A DNA stretch of 64,000 nucleotides, taken from contig CAKMJV010000031.1 of assembly GCA_927417275.1 (NCBI GenBank), positions 30,947-94,946 of the forward strand, read 5' to 3'. A program made the position numbers and the translations under genes. The DNA is from an uncultured Clostridia bacterium. GTDB taxonomy: Bacteria > Bacillota > Clostridia > Peptostreptococcales > Acidaminobacteraceae. The notes under the pieces were generated by a model. It worked only from the letters and a program-made list of their open reading frames with translations, was not told the DNA's origin and made no database searches. How positions within the stretch are numbered: the first letter of the stretch is position 1; each line of letters starts with the position of its first letter. Below are positions 44,860-53,968 of this stretch, in pieces.

Positions 44860-45015
44860 ATGAGAGACGTTGTTAAAGGCAATCAATTTGAAGTGACTTT
44901 TTGTAAACGATGTGGGGACGAAAAAAAAGTGAACAAATTTACACTTTGTAAGACTTGTGAATCAGAAGTTGATTATGAGTACGCCATTATGTATGAAACG
45001 AAAAGTAAGGAATAG
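44860..45015 (+). CDS. Small zinc-ribbon protein, 51 aa
   Basis: MRDVVKGNQFEVTFCKRCGDE... with CKRC and CKTC knuckles spaced by 13 residues, a zinc ribbon; the C-terminus is acidic. ATG 44860 follows GGAGG. Distal gene of the pseudopilin operon; a terminator follows. No known family is recognised, but such ribbons often pair with phosphorylation-dependent partners. Confidence 0.72.
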   Translation: MRDVVKGNQFEVTFCKRCGDEKKVNKFTLCKTCESEVDYEYAIMYETKSKE

Positions 45016-45033
45016 ACATTATCGCTTGTTTAC

Positions 45034-45058
45034 AAAACCCGATTTATCGGGTTTTTTT
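45034..45058 (+). terminator. Rho-independent terminator of the pseudopilin operon
   Basis: AAAACCCGA / TCGGGTTTT stem with loop TTTA and trailing T run. Confidence 0.88.
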
Positions 45059-45106
45059 GCGTTTACAGAAAATACACATTTTTTCTGATATCTTTATCAG
45101 ATTTCG

Positions 45107-45115
45107 TGTTATAAT
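45107..45115 (+). promoter_or_regulatory. Extended -10 promoter of the pan operon
   Basis: TGTTATAAT, TATAAT at 45110-45115, TG at 45107-45108. Transcription near 45122 would give a ~145-nt leader before panG. Confidence 0.6.
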
Positions 45116-45150
45116 AATTTTGATAGTACCTTTTGGACTATACGCATTTT

Positions 45151-45218
45151 TTTTACGATCACGAAATAACAGCTCTGAGCATTTGCCCGAGACTGAAGCA
45201 GCTAATATCGATGGATAG
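45151..45218 (+). promoter_or_regulatory. Candidate pan-motif leader RNA of the pantothenate operon
   Basis: Gap between terminator and panG. Conserved-looking core around 45171-45210 (AGCTCTGAGC, TTTGCCCGAGACTGAAGC, AGCTAATATCG) is followed at once by an intrinsic terminator before the ribosome site, the layout of an attenuating riboswitch. The pan RNA motif is known in leaders of pantothenate genes, so position fits; I cannot confirm the motif by alignment. Confidence 0.45.
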
Positions 45219-45251
45219 CTCTTTTTGTCTTGTGCAAAAAGGGTTTTTTTT
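45219..45251 (+). terminator. Attenuator terminator in the pan leader
   Basis: Stem CTCTTTTTG / CAAAAAGGG (one T-G pair), loop TCTTGTG, then eight T. It ends just before the panG ribosome site GATGAGG, so termination here would switch the operon off. Confidence 0.8.
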
Positions 45252-45267
45252 ATGGGATGAGGCAGAT

Positions 45268-46095
45268 ATGAAAGTTGGATTTATTGGACCTGGAAAAGTA
45301 GGTAGATCTTTTGGGCATTATTTGAAAAATAACCAGACAGAAATTGTGGGCTATTTTGGAAAAACGCATAAAAGTACCATACAGTTGGCTTCAGAAATCG
45401 GATGTACTGCTATTTCTGATTTATCAGAGTTGATAGATCAATCGGATCTTATCGGTATAACGGTACAGGATGACCAAGTTGCTGTGGTTGTGGATCAAAT
45501 ACTCAATTTGAAAAAAAATCTTTCTAACAAGACTTTTTTTCATATGAGCGGCTCTTTATCGGTTGAAGTATTAAATCCTTTGTCAACAAAGGTGTTTTCA
45601 TTACACCCCTTAAAGGCTTTTCCAAAAGTTATGATGGAAACGGATGATTTTAAAGGCGTTTATTTTAGCCTAGAGGGGGGAGACGCCTCCTTGAAAAATT
45701 GGTTGAGTGCTATTAATCTCACTTACTTTGAAATCTCAAGCCATCAGAAAGTGCAATATCACGCCGCTGCAGCGATTGTTTCAAATTACTTGGTAGCCGT
45801 TTTGGATTTTGGATTTAGTCAGTTTGAAGCCTTGGGTTTACCAGCTGAACTTGCTAAAAAAGCACTATGGCCATTGGTTATGGGAACGATTGAAAATGTG
45901 GAAATCCTGGGAACAAAAAAAGCGTTAACTGGTCCCATCGTTAGAGGAGATGTTCACACCATCGAAAAACATTTAGAGGCAATGCATGATGAAACAAAAG
46001 CGCTTTATAAAACACTGGGCGCATATACACTAAAGATGACAAATTTACCGATACAAACACAGGAAAAACTAAGCTCACTTTTTAAGGAGGAATAG
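45268..46095 (+). CDS. panG: Ketopantoate reductase PanG-like (Rossmann/DUF2520)
   Basis: 275 residues. N-terminal NAD(P)-binding fold: [18 protein letters not shown], with a DUF2520 C-terminal domain (from about 130: [32 protein letters not shown]). PanG is the DUF2520 ketopantoate reductase shown in Francisella and proposed in several Firmicutes, replacing PanE/ApbA; no PanE gene is visible here. The start ATG 45268 follows GATGAGG; a longer frame from 45133 lies across the leader and terminator and is not coding. Operon order panG-panB-panC-panD. Confidence 0.88.
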   Translation: MKVGFIGPGKVGRSFGHYLKNNQTEIVGYFGKTHKSTIQLASEIGCTAISDLSELIDQSDLIGITVQDDQVAVVVDQILNLKKNLSNKTFFHMSGSLSVEVLNPLSTKVFSLHPLKAFPKVMMETDDFKGVYFSLEGGDASLKNWLSAINLTYFEISSHQKVQYHAAAAIVSNYLVAVLDFGFSQFEALGLPAELAKKALWPLVMGTIENVEILGTKKALTGPIVRGDVHTIEKHLEAMHDETKALYKTLGAYTLKMTNLPIQTQEKLSSLFKEE

Positions 46096-46096
46096 T

Positions 46097-46927
46097 ATGT
46101 CTAAAGTAACCGTATCAACATTCTTAGAACACAAAGCAAAAGGTGAAAAAATAACCGTATTAACAGCCTACGATTTTTCAATGGCAAAATTATTAGACGA
46201 AGCAGGGATTGAGTGTATACTGGTGGGCGATTCATTGGGTATGACGATGCTTGGCTATGAAGATACCCTATCGGTAACCGTTGAGGATATGATTCACCAT
46301 ACAAAAGCAGTGAAACGCGGCACCAAAAATGCGATGGTTGTGGTTGATATGCCTTTTTTATCGTATCACATCAGTGATGAAGATGCTGTTCGACAAGCAG
46401 GTCGATTGATTAAAGATACACAAGCACACGCAGTTAAACTCGAAGGTGGAATGGCTGTAAAAACACGTATAGAAGCTATTTTGGCGGCACAAATTCCAGT
46501 AATGGGTCACCTTGGATTAACACCGCAATCCGTTAATGTTTTTGGCGGTTTTAAAGTTCAGGGCAAATCAGAAGATCAAGCAAAAAAAATTCTTGAAGAA
46601 GCAAAACTACTTGAGGCTATCGGTTGTTTTGCCATCGTTTTAGAATGTGTGCCTGAAAAGTTGGCAACTTATATTTCTTCGCAACTTTCGATACCAACGA
46701 TCGGTATAGGCGCTGGTGCGGGGTGTGACGGGCAGGTTTTGGTTATTCAAGACATGCTTGGGATGTATACGGATTTTACGCCGAAGTTTGTAAAGCAATA
46801 TGCAAACTTAAAAAGTCATATAAATGAAGCGGTTCAGAATTATTGTAACGAGGTTAAAGCAGGTACGTTTCCTGAAATGAAGCATACTTTTAAAATAGAT
46901 GATGAAGTGATTAATAAACTATATTGA
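46097..46927 (+). CDS. panB: 3-methyl-2-oxobutanoate hydroxymethyltransferase
   Basis: PanB uses methylene-THF and alpha-ketoisovalerate to form ketopantoate. Motifs [39 protein letters not shown] and [30 protein letters not shown] are typical; Mg2+ ligands are Asp in VGDS and downstream Asp. 276 residues normal. ATG 46097 follows AAGGAGG, immediately after panG. Confidence 0.96.
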   Translation: MSKVTVSTFLEHKAKGEKITVLTAYDFSMAKLLDEAGIECILVGDSLGMTMLGYEDTLSVTVEDMIHHTKAVKRGTKNAMVVVDMPFLSYHISDEDAVRQAGRLIKDTQAHAVKLEGGMAVKTRIEAILAAQIPVMGHLGLTPQSVNVFGGFKVQGKSEDQAKKILEEAKLLEAIGCFAIVLECVPEKLATYISSQLSIPTIGIGAGAGCDGQVLVIQDMLGMYTDFTPKFVKQYANLKSHINEAVQNYCNEVKAGTFPEMKHTFKIDDEVINKLY

Positions 46928-46936
46928 GGGATAAAG

Positions 46937-47794
46937 ATGAAGACAGTAAAATCGGTTAAAGAATTACGTAGCCTTATAAAAGCTCAAAAGTCTATGGGGC
47001 ACCAGATTGGATTTGTACCCACGATGGGGTATTTGCACGAGGGGCACTATTCTCTGATGAGAGCAGCGAAGGCACAAACGCATTTTGTAGTGGTGAGCAT
47101 TTTTGTGAATCCAACTCAATTTGGTCCCAATGAAGATTTAAGTGCATATCCAAGAGATTTAGAACGTGACTTATTGGGTTGCGAGGCAGAAGGTGTTGAT
47201 TTGGTTTTCGCTCCAGAAGTGCATGAAATGTATCCTGAGGGATATTCAACGACTGTTGAGTGTGAAGGGAATATAACGAAAGTTCTATGTGGTGCGTCAA
47301 GACCTTCTCATTTTAAAGGCGTTACGTCAGTGGTTGCAAAATTATTTAATATGGTTGCACCAGATAAAGCTTTTTTCGGACAAAAGGATGCACAACAAGT
47401 GGCTGTTATTGAAAAGATGGTCAGAGAGTTAAATTTTGATGTTGAAATTATCGCGTGCCCGATAATAAGGGAATCAGATGGACTTGCGATGAGCTCTAGA
47501 AACGTATATTTAAACACAGAGCAACGTCAAGATGCACTGGTGCTATCAAAAGCACTTAAAGAAGTTGAATTATTAATCAACCAAGGTGAGCTTCGATCGA
47601 TGGTACTTTTAAATAAGATGCGTGAAAGAATTGAAAGTGTATCTTCTGCAGAGATAGACTATATAAAAATAGTTAGTGGTGAAACGTTAGAAGATATTGA
47701 GCAGATATCGGACGATGTTTTAATTGCACTTGCAGTGCGTTTTGGTAAAACCAGATTAATTGACAATGTAAGACTTCGTCTTGGAGGGAACTAG
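46937..47794 (+). CDS. panC: Pantothenate synthetase
   Basis: PanC condenses pantoate with beta-alanine via pantoyl-adenylate. Adenylyltransferase signature [15 protein letters not shown] with Hx[15 protein letters not shown], GFKxVT-type loop [16 protein letters not shown], and KMSKSR-like region in AMSSRN. 285 residues is normal. ATG 46937 follows GAGGG. Confidence 0.96.
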   Translation: MKTVKSVKELRSLIKAQKSMGHQIGFVPTMGYLHEGHYSLMRAAKAQTHFVVVSIFVNPTQFGPNEDLSAYPRDLERDLLGCEAEGVDLVFAPEVHEMYPEGYSTTVECEGNITKVLCGASRPSHFKGVTSVVAKLFNMVAPDKAFFGQKDAQQVAVIEKMVRELNFDVEIIACPIIRESDGLAMSSRNVYLNTEQRQDALVLSKALKEVELLINQGELRSMVLLNKMRERIESVSSAEIDYIKIVSGETLEDIEQISDDVLIALAVRFGKTRLIDNVRLRLGGN

Positions 47795-47795
47795 T

Positions 47796-48179
47796 ATGTT
47801 TTTAACGATGTTTAAAGGAAAGATTCACCGTGCAACAGTAACAGAAGCCAATTTAAATTATGTGGGGAGTATTACCATCGATGAAGATTTGTTGGATGCA
47901 TCTGGTATACTGCCAGGTGAAAAAGTACAGATAGTAAATAACAACAATGGTGAGCGTTTGGAAACATATACGATTGCCGGAGCGCGTGGTAGTGGGGTGA
48001 TCTGTTTAAACGGTGCAGCCGCTAGACGTGTTCAACCAGGAGATGTAGTGATCATCATTGCATATTGTCTTTTAACGGCAGAGGAAGCGAGAACCTTTTT
48101 ACCCAATGTTGTGATTTTAGATGATAAAAATCAAATTGTAGAGATTGAACATCAAGAAGTACATGGTAACATTAAATAG
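47796..48179 (+). CDS. panD: Aspartate 1-decarboxylase
   Basis: PanD makes beta-alanine. It is a pyruvoyl enzyme, and the self-cleavage Gly-Ser pair is in NYVGSITID (about Gly24-Ser25). ITDRL-type motifs and the C-terminal region match; 127 residues is normal. ATG 47796 follows GGAGGG; a GTG/ATG further upstream would overlap panC and lacks a site. Last gene of the operon; no strong terminator seen before murB. Confidence 0.95.
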   Translation: MFLTMFKGKIHRATVTEANLNYVGSITIDEDLLDASGILPGEKVQIVNNNNGERLETYTIAGARGSGVICLNGAAARRVQPGDVVIIIAYCLLTAEEARTFLPNVVILDDKNQIVEIEHQEVHGNIK

Positions 48180-48210
48180 ACAAGCAATTCATTCGATTAT
48201 TAGAGTTTGA

Positions 48211-48239
48211 TTGTCATAAAATATTTTATGTGTTAGAAT
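48211..48239 (+). promoter_or_regulatory. Sigma-A promoter of murB
   Basis: TTGTCA (48211-48216), 17 bp, TAGAAT (48234-48239), with TG at 48231-48232. Ends 36 bp before the murB start. Confidence 0.6.
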
Positions 48240-48275
48240 GTTAAAGGTTAAATATAAGATGTTCTGGAGATTACA

Positions 48276-49175
48276 ATGGTTTTAAACGCGTTAAATGAAC
48301 TTTATAATAAATGTGTATTAATAGATGAGCCTATGTCAAAGCATACATCATTTCGAATTGGTGGACCTGTAAAAATTTTAGTAGAACCTACAAATGTGGA
48401 TCAATTGATTAAAACATTAGAAATCTGCAAACGATTCAATCAAACTTATTTTATTATGGGCAATGGGTCTAATATTTTGGTGGAAGATGCCGGTATTGAC
48501 GCTTTGGTTATAAAAATTGCAGAGTCATTTAGTCGCGTTCATATTGAAAATGAAATTGTGGTCGCGGAGTCAGGCGTTTTATTATCAAAACTATCCAAAT
48601 TGGTTATGAGAGAGAGTTTGGCCGGATTTGAATTTGCATCAGGCATACCAGGTACATTAGGTGGAGCGATTTTCATGAATGCTGGTGCATATGGCGGTGA
48701 AATGAAGGATGTTGTCAAGTGGGTCGAAGTACTTACTGAAGAAGGCGAGATTCTTAAAATTGAAAATGGGGCTTTACAATTTGATTATCGTACAAGCGTC
48801 GTTCGGGAAAAAGGCTGGATCGTACTGCGAGCAGGTTTGGTTTTTGAAAAAGGCGATTATGAGATCATTAAGGAAATTACCAACGAGTTAACAAAAAAAC
48901 GTGTGTCCAAACAACCATTGGATTTACCAAGTGCAGGTAGTACCTTTAAAAGGCCAACTGGCTATTTCGCAGGTCAATTAATTGAAGACGCTGGTTTACG
49001 AGGTTTAAGACATGGTGATGCCCAAGTTTCAGAAAAACACAGTGGATTTATCGTAAATCTTGGTAAAGCAACTTGTCAAGAAGTCATGGATTTGATAGAA
49101 GTGGTTCAAAAAGTCGTGCAAGATACGTTTGGCATCATACTTGAACGTGAAGTACGCATATTTGGAAAAGAATAA
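48276..49175 (+). CDS. murB: UDP-N-acetylenolpyruvoylglucosamine reductase
   Basis: FAD enzyme reducing the enolpyruvyl group to form UDP-MurNAc. Type IIa MurB: HTSFRIGGP, MGNGSNILVEDAGIDALVIKI, EFASGIPGTLGGAIFMNAGAYGGEM, the YRTSVVR loop, QPLDLPSAGSTFKRP with catalytic Ser and GAGLRG-like IEDAGLRG. Length 299 residues. ATG 48276 has GGAGA upstream. Followed by a bidirectional-looking terminator. Confidence 0.96.
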   Translation: MVLNALNELYNKCVLIDEPMSKHTSFRIGGPVKILVEPTNVDQLIKTLEICKRFNQTYFIMGNGSNILVEDAGIDALVIKIAESFSRVHIENEIVVAESGVLLSKLSKLVMRESLAGFEFASGIPGTLGGAIFMNAGAYGGEMKDVVKWVEVLTEEGEILKIENGALQFDYRTSVVREKGWIVLRAGLVFEKGDYEIIKEITNELTKKRVSKQPLDLPSAGSTFKRPTGYFAGQLIEDAGLRGLRHGDAQVSEKHSGFIVNLGKATCQEVMDLIEVVQKVVQDTFGIILEREVRIFGKE

Positions 49176-49187
49176 TTAAGTGATTTG

Positions 49188-49234
49188 GGAACTTTTACTA
49201 GGGTTGTGAAACCTTTTTAAAGGTTCCTTTTTTA
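49188..49234 (+). terminator. Terminator after murB with two alternative stems
   Basis: GGAACTTTTA (49188-49197) can pair with TAAAGGTTCC (49218-49227), while the inner AACCTTT / AAAGGTT (49210-49225) forms a competing hairpin; six T follow at 49228-49233. Confidence 0.72.
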
Positions 49235-49327
49235 TTTTAATGATAATCTAATTTTTTTCTCAGAGGTCACTAATACAGTGCGCGCATAATAGATACTATT
49301 ACTTGTTCTAACTAGGAGGTAATGGTT

Positions 49328-49639
49328 ATGAGACAAAAATTAAACGCATTTGTTAATTCAGAATATTTTCGTGTGATAATTCTACTTTTTCTTGCATGTG
49401 CATTAATAGAGATTCTTTTAGTGGTTTCGGGTTTTATCGTCAATCAGTATTTTTTTAATGTAATTAGCTATTTTGATATACTTTCTATCGTCAACTTATC
49501 AGTGGTTGCGGGATTACTCGTGATCGAAAAAATAGCACATTTTAACAATGAAGTGAATGGGGCAATTTTACGATTTACTTTTTTTGTATCAATCGTAGCA
49601 AGTTTTCTCGTGATTTACTATGCAAAACCTTATTTTTAG
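49328..49639 (+). CDS. Small polytopic membrane protein, 103 aa
   Basis: Three hydrophobic stretches (about 15-40, 55-68, 78-96) with few charges; begins MRQKLNAFVNSEYFRVIILLFLACALIEILLVVSGFIV. ATG 49328 is eight bases after AGGAGG; ATG 49322 is too close. No family recognised. It sits between the murB terminator and the PHP gene. Confidence 0.62.
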   Translation: MRQKLNAFVNSEYFRVIILLFLACALIEILLVVSGFIVNQYFFNVISYFDILSIVNLSVVAGLLVIEKIAHFNNEVNGAILRFTFFVSIVASFLVIYYAKPYF

Positions 49640-49687
49640 TAGGATAAAGTGGTATAATTGTAGTGTGCATGTGTGAGGAGGTGCCCT

Positions 49688-50434
49688 ATGCTTATTAGAG
49701 CAGATTATCATATCCATACTAAATTTAGCGGAGATAGTAAAAACGAATTGGAAGCCATCGTTAAAAAAGCAATCGATTTAGGACTAGAGGAAATAGCGAT
49801 AACAGATCATGGCCCCGCTCATAATGGCTATGGCATTAATAAACGTGATTATCCGATTATTAGAAAAGAAATTGATCGTTTGAATATAAAATATCCGAGT
49901 ATAAAAATTCTCTTGGGACTAGAAGCAAATTTTCTAGGTACTGAAGGTGAAATTGATATAGATGAAGATATGAAAGAAATGATCGATTGGATCAATGCTG
50001 GCTATCATTTTGGTAGTAACTTTAGAAAAGATATCAAAATTCATTTCTATAATGTGATGAGTAAAGTGTCAAAACACTACCATAAAAAGGCCCGCGAGTT
50101 GAACACACAATCTATGGTCAATGCTATGAAAAAAAATAAAATCAATGTGCTTACGCATCCAGGTGCAAAAGGACCAATAGACATCGAGGTCATCGCAAAA
50201 ACCGCCTCTGAAACAGGTACATTGTTAGAAATTAATAATCAACACGGTCATCTCTCTGTGGAGGAAATAAAAGCAGCGATGAAATATCCTGTTCAGTTTG
50301 TATTGTGTAGCGATGCACATGAGATCAATGAAGTTGGTGATGTAGTTAATGCTTTAGATCGCGCATATATAGCAGGTCTTAACATGCAAAGAATCTACAA
50401 CATTAAACCATCACATGTACACGTAGAAGGGTAG
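49688..50434 (+). CDS. PHP-domain histidinol-phosphatase-like phosphoesterase
   Basis: 248 residues with metal motifs ADYHIHTKFSGDSKNELE, ITDHGPAHNG, GLEANFLG, NVLTHPGAKG and CSDAHEINE, which form a trinuclear site as in YcdX/HisK-type PHP enzymes. Start ATG 49688 after GAGGAGG. It precedes rapZ and yvcK; its substrate is not known from the sequence. Confidence 0.88.
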   Translation: MLIRADYHIHTKFSGDSKNELEAIVKKAIDLGLEEIAITDHGPAHNGYGINKRDYPIIRKEIDRLNIKYPSIKILLGLEANFLGTEGEIDIDEDMKEMIDWINAGYHFGSNFRKDIKIHFYNVMSKVSKHYHKKARELNTQSMVNAMKKNKINVLTHPGAKGPIDIEVIAKTASETGTLLEINNQHGHLSVEEIKAAMKYPVQFVLCSDAHEINEVGDVVNALDRAYIAGLNMQRIYNIKPSHVHVEG

Positions 50435-50441
50435 GTAGTAA

Positions 50442-51302
50442 GTGAATTTTATAATTATATCTGGGCAATCTGGCGCAGGAAAAAGCCAAGCTAAAAAAGT
50501 ATTTGAAGATCTTGGCTTTTATTGTGTGGATAATTTACCACCATCTTTAATTCCAAACTTTATTGAACTATTGGATCAAAATTCTGAGAACATCAATAAC
50601 GTCGCATTGGTGATCGATATTCGTGGCGGTAAATTCTTTAAAGATCTAGAATTTCATCTGAATGCATTTAAGCAAAAGGGTTATAATTATCGATTGTTTT
50701 ATTTTGAAGCGGATGATGATGTTCTCTTAAAGCGATTTAAAGAAACACGAAGAACGCACCCACTTGATCCAAATGGCAGAATTGAAGAAGCGATCCAAGC
50801 GGAAAAACAAATATTATCTGTATTAAAAAGCAAAGCCGAATTTGTTATTAATACCAATACAACCAATCATTCACAACTTAAAAATCTCATATCCAATGCC
50901 CTTGAAATATCTGATATTCAAGGGAGTACACAAGTCACTTTCGTATCTTTTGGTTTTAAGAAGGGCTTGCCTTTGGACTCGGATTTTATTTTTGATGTGC
51001 GTTTTCTACCAAATCCATACTATGTTGAATCACTACGACCATTAACAGGTAATGAAAGTGAAGTTAGTTCCTATGTTATGGGATTTGAAGAAAGCAAAGA
51101 GTATTTAGATGTAATTATCAACATGATGACCTATGTGATTCCAAATATCGTTAAAGATGGGCGTTCTCAATTGGTTGTTGCTATAGGTTGTACTGGTGGC
51201 CAACACCGTTCGGTTACATTTGCTAACGCATTGGCTTCACATTTCACAAGCAAAGGCGTTCATGCCCATGCAATTCATCGTGACGCTAAAAAGGACGGTT
51301 GA
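50442..51302 (+). CDS. rapZ: RNase adapter / nucleotide-binding protein RapZ (YvcJ)
   Basis: 286 residues: Walker A GQSGAGKSQ, DNLPP, and a C-terminal domain with DVRFLPNP, IGCTGGQHRSVTFAN typical of RapZ. In Bacillus YvcJ binds nucleotides and affects competence; in E. coli it controls glucosamine regulation via small RNAs. GTG 50442 is the start, with GGTAGG upstream. The rapZ-yvcK-whiA cluster is conserved in Bacillota. Confidence 0.96.
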   Translation: MNFIIISGQSGAGKSQAKKVFEDLGFYCVDNLPPSLIPNFIELLDQNSENINNVALVIDIRGGKFFKDLEFHLNAFKQKGYNYRLFYFEADDDVLLKRFKETRRTHPLDPNGRIEEAIQAEKQILSVLKSKAEFVINTNTTNHSQLKNLISNALEISDIQGSTQVTFVSFGFKKGLPLDSDFIFDVRFLPNPYYVESLRPLTGNESEVSSYVMGFEESKEYLDVIINMMTYVIPNIVKDGRSQLVVAIGCTGGQHRSVTFANALASHFTSKGVHAHAIHRDAKKDG

Positions 51303-51304
51303 AT

Positions 51305-52285
51305 ATGGTTAACATTGTCGCTATTGGTGGAGGAACAGGTTTATCCATTTTATTGAGAGGTTTGAAAGAGGTTTCTAGTAACATTACAGCTGTGGTAACA
51401 GTTGCAGATGATGGTGGTGGGTCAGGCGTATTAAGAGAAGACTTGGGGATGCTGCCACCGGGTGATGTGAGAAACTGTATACTTGCACTTGCAAATAAGG
51501 AACCGATTCTACAGGACTTGTTTCATTATCGCTTTGAAGAGGGGCGGTTAAAAGGTCAGAATTTTGGCAATCTGATGATTGCTGCAATGGTTGGCATTTC
51601 TGAAAGTTTTGAAGAGGCCATAAAAAAAATATCCGACATTTTTGCTATAACAGGCGAGGTTTTTCCGATGTCTGAAGAGGACATCGTTTTGTATGCCCAA
51701 TTATCCGACGGCACTACAGTCGTAGGTGAATCCAACATCCCGCATGAAGTGGTTAAACGTGGCACGCCAATAGAAAAAATTTGGATTGAGCCCAAAGATG
51801 CGAAGACCTATGAAGTGGTGGTTGAACGCATTAAAGAAGCGGATATGATCGTCTTAGGACCTGGAAGTCTATATACAAGTATTATACCAAACTTACTGGT
51901 TCAAGAAGTGATTCAAGCAATTAATGGTTCTGATGCACCCGTTTTTTACGTTGCAAATATCATGACTCAACCTGGAGAAACAGATGGTTACTCGGCGATC
52001 GATCACTTGGAAGCACTGTATCGATTTACTGAGCTAAATCATGTGGATTATCTGGTTGCAAATACTGGGACCATTGATTCAGAAACCGTAGCACGTTATA
52101 AACGTGAATCCGCAGAATTGGTAAAATTTTCTACAGATGAGCGTACATTTTTAGAATCGAAAGGCGTAGAAATTATTGCTGAAGACTTCATAGAAGTTAA
52201 GAAGGGATATATTCGACATAATGCCTCTAAAATAAGCAAAAAGATGATTCAGTATGTAGAAAAAATTTATCCGGTAAAGTTGTAA
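51305..52285 (+). CDS. yvcK: Gluconeogenesis factor YvcK (CofD-like)
   Basis: 326 residues, CofD/YvcK fold: IGGGTGLSILLRGLKE, VTVADDGGGSG, LPPGDVRNCI, GNLMIAAM, LGPGSLYTSIIPNLL. YvcK binds UDP-sugars and is needed for gluconeogenic growth and cell shape. ATG 51305 is preferred over TTG 51299; AAGGA lies upstream. Overlaps the end of rapZ with little spacing. Confidence 0.95.
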   Translation: MVNIVAIGGGTGLSILLRGLKEVSSNITAVVTVADDGGGSGVLREDLGMLPPGDVRNCILALANKEPILQDLFHYRFEEGRLKGQNFGNLMIAAMVGISESFEEAIKKISDIFAITGEVFPMSEEDIVLYAQLSDGTTVVGESNIPHEVVKRGTPIEKIWIEPKDAKTYEVVVERIKEADMIVLGPGSLYTSIIPNLLVQEVIQAINGSDAPVFYVANIMTQPGETDGYSAIDHLEALYRFTELNHVDYLVANTGTIDSETVARYKRESAELVKFSTDERTFLESKGVEIIAEDFIEVKKGYIRHNASKISKKMIQYVEKIYPVKL

Positions 52286-52309
52286 TAAATAAGGATTCTA
52301 TTGTATAAT
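52280..52309 (+). promoter_or_regulatory. Promoter of tnaA
   Basis: TTGTAA (52280-52285, overlapping the yvcK stop), 18 bp, TATAAT (52304-52309). The leader to tnaA is about 130 nt. Confidence 0.55.
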
Positions 52310-52347
52310 AGAGTTGTCTAATATATTTGAAGCGTTAAAAAAAATTA

Positions 52348-52435
52348 GGCATGGCTGAGAAGAATGACAGTGTGATTTGAAAAGGTAATGCCCTTATCTT
52401 TTAAAAAATTCACCTTATCTATAAAAATAAGGAGG
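52348..52435 (+). promoter_or_regulatory. Structured leader of tnaA with ribosome-site-sequestering hairpin
   Basis: A long-range helix GGCAT (52348-52352) / ATGCC (52388-52392) can enclose a GGCTGAGA-containing region. CCTTAT occurs twice, at 52392-52397 and 52413-52418; either can pair with ATAAGG (52427-52432), which overlaps the ribosome site AAGGAGG. The nearer copy gives a hairpin with an eight-base loop. This suggests a translational switch. There is no tryptophan-codon leader peptide like TnaC. Confidence 0.45.
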
Positions 52436-52442
52436 TTTTTTT

Positions 52443-53825
52443 ATGGCAAAAAGGATACCAGAACCATTTAAAATTAAAATGGTGGAAAGAATTAGTATTA
52501 TTCCCAAAGAGGAAAGAGAAAAGAGACTCGTTGAAGCAGGATATAATCCATTTGCACTGCGGGCAGAAGATATTTATATCGACTTGCTTACAGACAGTGG
52601 AACAGGTGCCATGAGTGATCAGCAATGGGCGGCGATTATGATTGGTGATGAGTCTTACGCAGGCAGTCGTTCGTTTTACAAGTTAGAAGAAGTGGTTCAA
52701 AAGATCACAGGTTATAAATATGTAATTCCTACGCATCAAGGTAGAGGTGCAGAACAAGTTGTACTGCCAAATGTCATTAAGAAAAAAGGCGATTATGTAC
52801 TTAATAACATGCACTTTGATACAACCATGGGACATGTTCTTATCGCAGGTGGTAGACCTGTTAATAAAATAGATGCGAAAGCGTTTGATACTGAAACTTA
52901 TGATGATTTTAAAGGTGATTTTGATTTAGAAGCACTTGAATCTTTTATCGTTGAAAAAGGTGTTGATAATATCTCTTGCCTCATTATAACGGTTACATGT
53001 AATTCATCAGGTGGTCAACCGATTTCTATGGCTAATATTAAAGCAGCAAGTGAAATAGCACATAAACACGGCTTAAAAGTGTTTATTGATGCTGCGAGAT
53101 ATGCTGAAAATTCATATTTCATAAAAACGCGTGAAGCGGGCTATGCAGACAAAACTGTTTTGGAAATTGCTCAAGAAATGTACAGCTATGCAGATGGATT
53201 AATGATGAGTGCAAAAAAAGATGGAATCGTAAATATGGGTGGACTAATCGCGATTAAAGACGATGAAGACCTATATAATGCTTGCCGTTCAACAGTGGTT
53301 CCTTTGGAAGGATTCCCAACGTATGGCGGATTAGCGGGTAGAGACATGCAAGCATTAGCGGTTGGCTTAGAAGAGGGGTTGGAGTTTGACTACCTGGAGT
53401 ACCGTATTGCTCAAGTTAAGTATTTAGGCGATCGACTAAGAGAAGCAGGCGTACCGATCCAATATCCAACAGGTGGCCACGCCGTTTTTGTCGACTGTAA
53501 AAAACTATGTCCACAAATTCCTTTTGATCAGTTTCCAGCACAGGCGGTTTGTAATGCCGTTTATGTAGAAAGTGGTGTTAGACCTGTTGAAATCGGATCG
53601 TTCTTATTAGGCAGAGATGGTGAAACGGGAGAACCGCTAGAATCGCCACTTGAGTTAATGCGCTTAACCATTCCGAGAAGAGTCTATACAAATGACCACA
53701 TGGATTATGTTGCAGATGCAGTGATAAAAGTAGCGGAATATGCACATACTTTAAAAGGGTTTGAATTTGAATACGAGCCTAAGGTACTTCGACATTTCAC
53801 TGCAAAACTAAAACCAGTAAAATAA
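52443..53825 (+). CDS. tnaA: Tryptophanase
   Basis: PLP enzyme splitting tryptophan into indole, pyruvate and ammonia. 460 residues; [33 protein letters not shown] with the PLP lysine (about Lys259), [11 protein letters not shown], RRVYTxxHMD. It resembles TnaA rather than tyrosine phenol-lyase: [18 protein letters not shown] and the C-terminal [13 protein letters not shown] match TnaA. Substrate choice is inferred from those segments. ATG 52443 follows AAGGAGG. It interrupts the usual yvcK-whiA order and has its own promoter and terminator. Confidence 0.92.
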   Translation: MAKRIPEPFKIKMVERISIIPKEEREKRLVEAGYNPFALRAEDIYIDLLTDSGTGAMSDQQWAAIMIGDESYAGSRSFYKLEEVVQKITGYKYVIPTHQGRGAEQVVLPNVIKKKGDYVLNNMHFDTTMGHVLIAGGRPVNKIDAKAFDTETYDDFKGDFDLEALESFIVEKGVDNISCLIITVTCNSSGGQPISMANIKAASEIAHKHGLKVFIDAARYAENSYFIKTREAGYADKTVLEIAQEMYSYADGLMMSAKKDGIVNMGGLIAIKDDEDLYNACRSTVVPLEGFPTYGGLAGRDMQALAVGLEEGLEFDYLEYRIAQVKYLGDRLREAGVPIQYPTGGHAVFVDCKKLCPQIPFDQFPAQAVCNAVYVESGVRPVEIGSFLLGRDGETGEPLESPLELMRLTIPRRVYTNDHMDYVADAVIKVAEYAHTLKGFEFEYEPKVLRHFTAKLKPVK

Positions 53826-53840
53826 ATTGTAAAAGTGTTA

Positions 53841-53872
53841 GAGTGAGGATGGTTTTCCTCACTCTTTTCTTG
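53841..53872 (+). terminator. Rho-independent terminator of tnaA
   Basis: Stem GAGTGAGGA / TCCTCACTC, six-base loop, then TTTTCTT. Confidence 0.85.
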
Positions 53873-53892
53873 TATTAGGACAAGTGTTTTTA

Positions 53893-53901
53893 TGGTATAC
53901 T
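53893..53901 (+). promoter_or_regulatory. Extended -10 promoter of the nudix-whiA operon
   Basis: TGGTATACT (TATACT at 53896-53901). A perfect 7-bp dyad GTGGATA-N7-TATCCAC (53928-53948) follows in the leader and could be an operator or hairpin. Confidence 0.5.
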
Positions 53902-53968
53902 AAAGTATATGCTATAAATTAAGGGAAGTGGATAAATTGAATATCCACGATAAATAAAGGGTGATTTT

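Noticed and set aside
45133..45267. Longer N-terminus for panG
   Set aside because: It lies over a leader and intrinsic terminator; the Rossmann fold begins at ATG 45268 after GATGAGG.
49328..49639. Relation of the small membrane protein to a holin or toxin
   Set aside because: No family motif or toxin pairing visible; left as hypothetical.
52348..52400. GGCTGAGA and TAATGCC resembling TPP riboswitch segments before tnaA
   Set aside because: The other conserved TPP elements (ACCTGATC, GCG-AGGGA) are missing and the gene has no link to thiamine.
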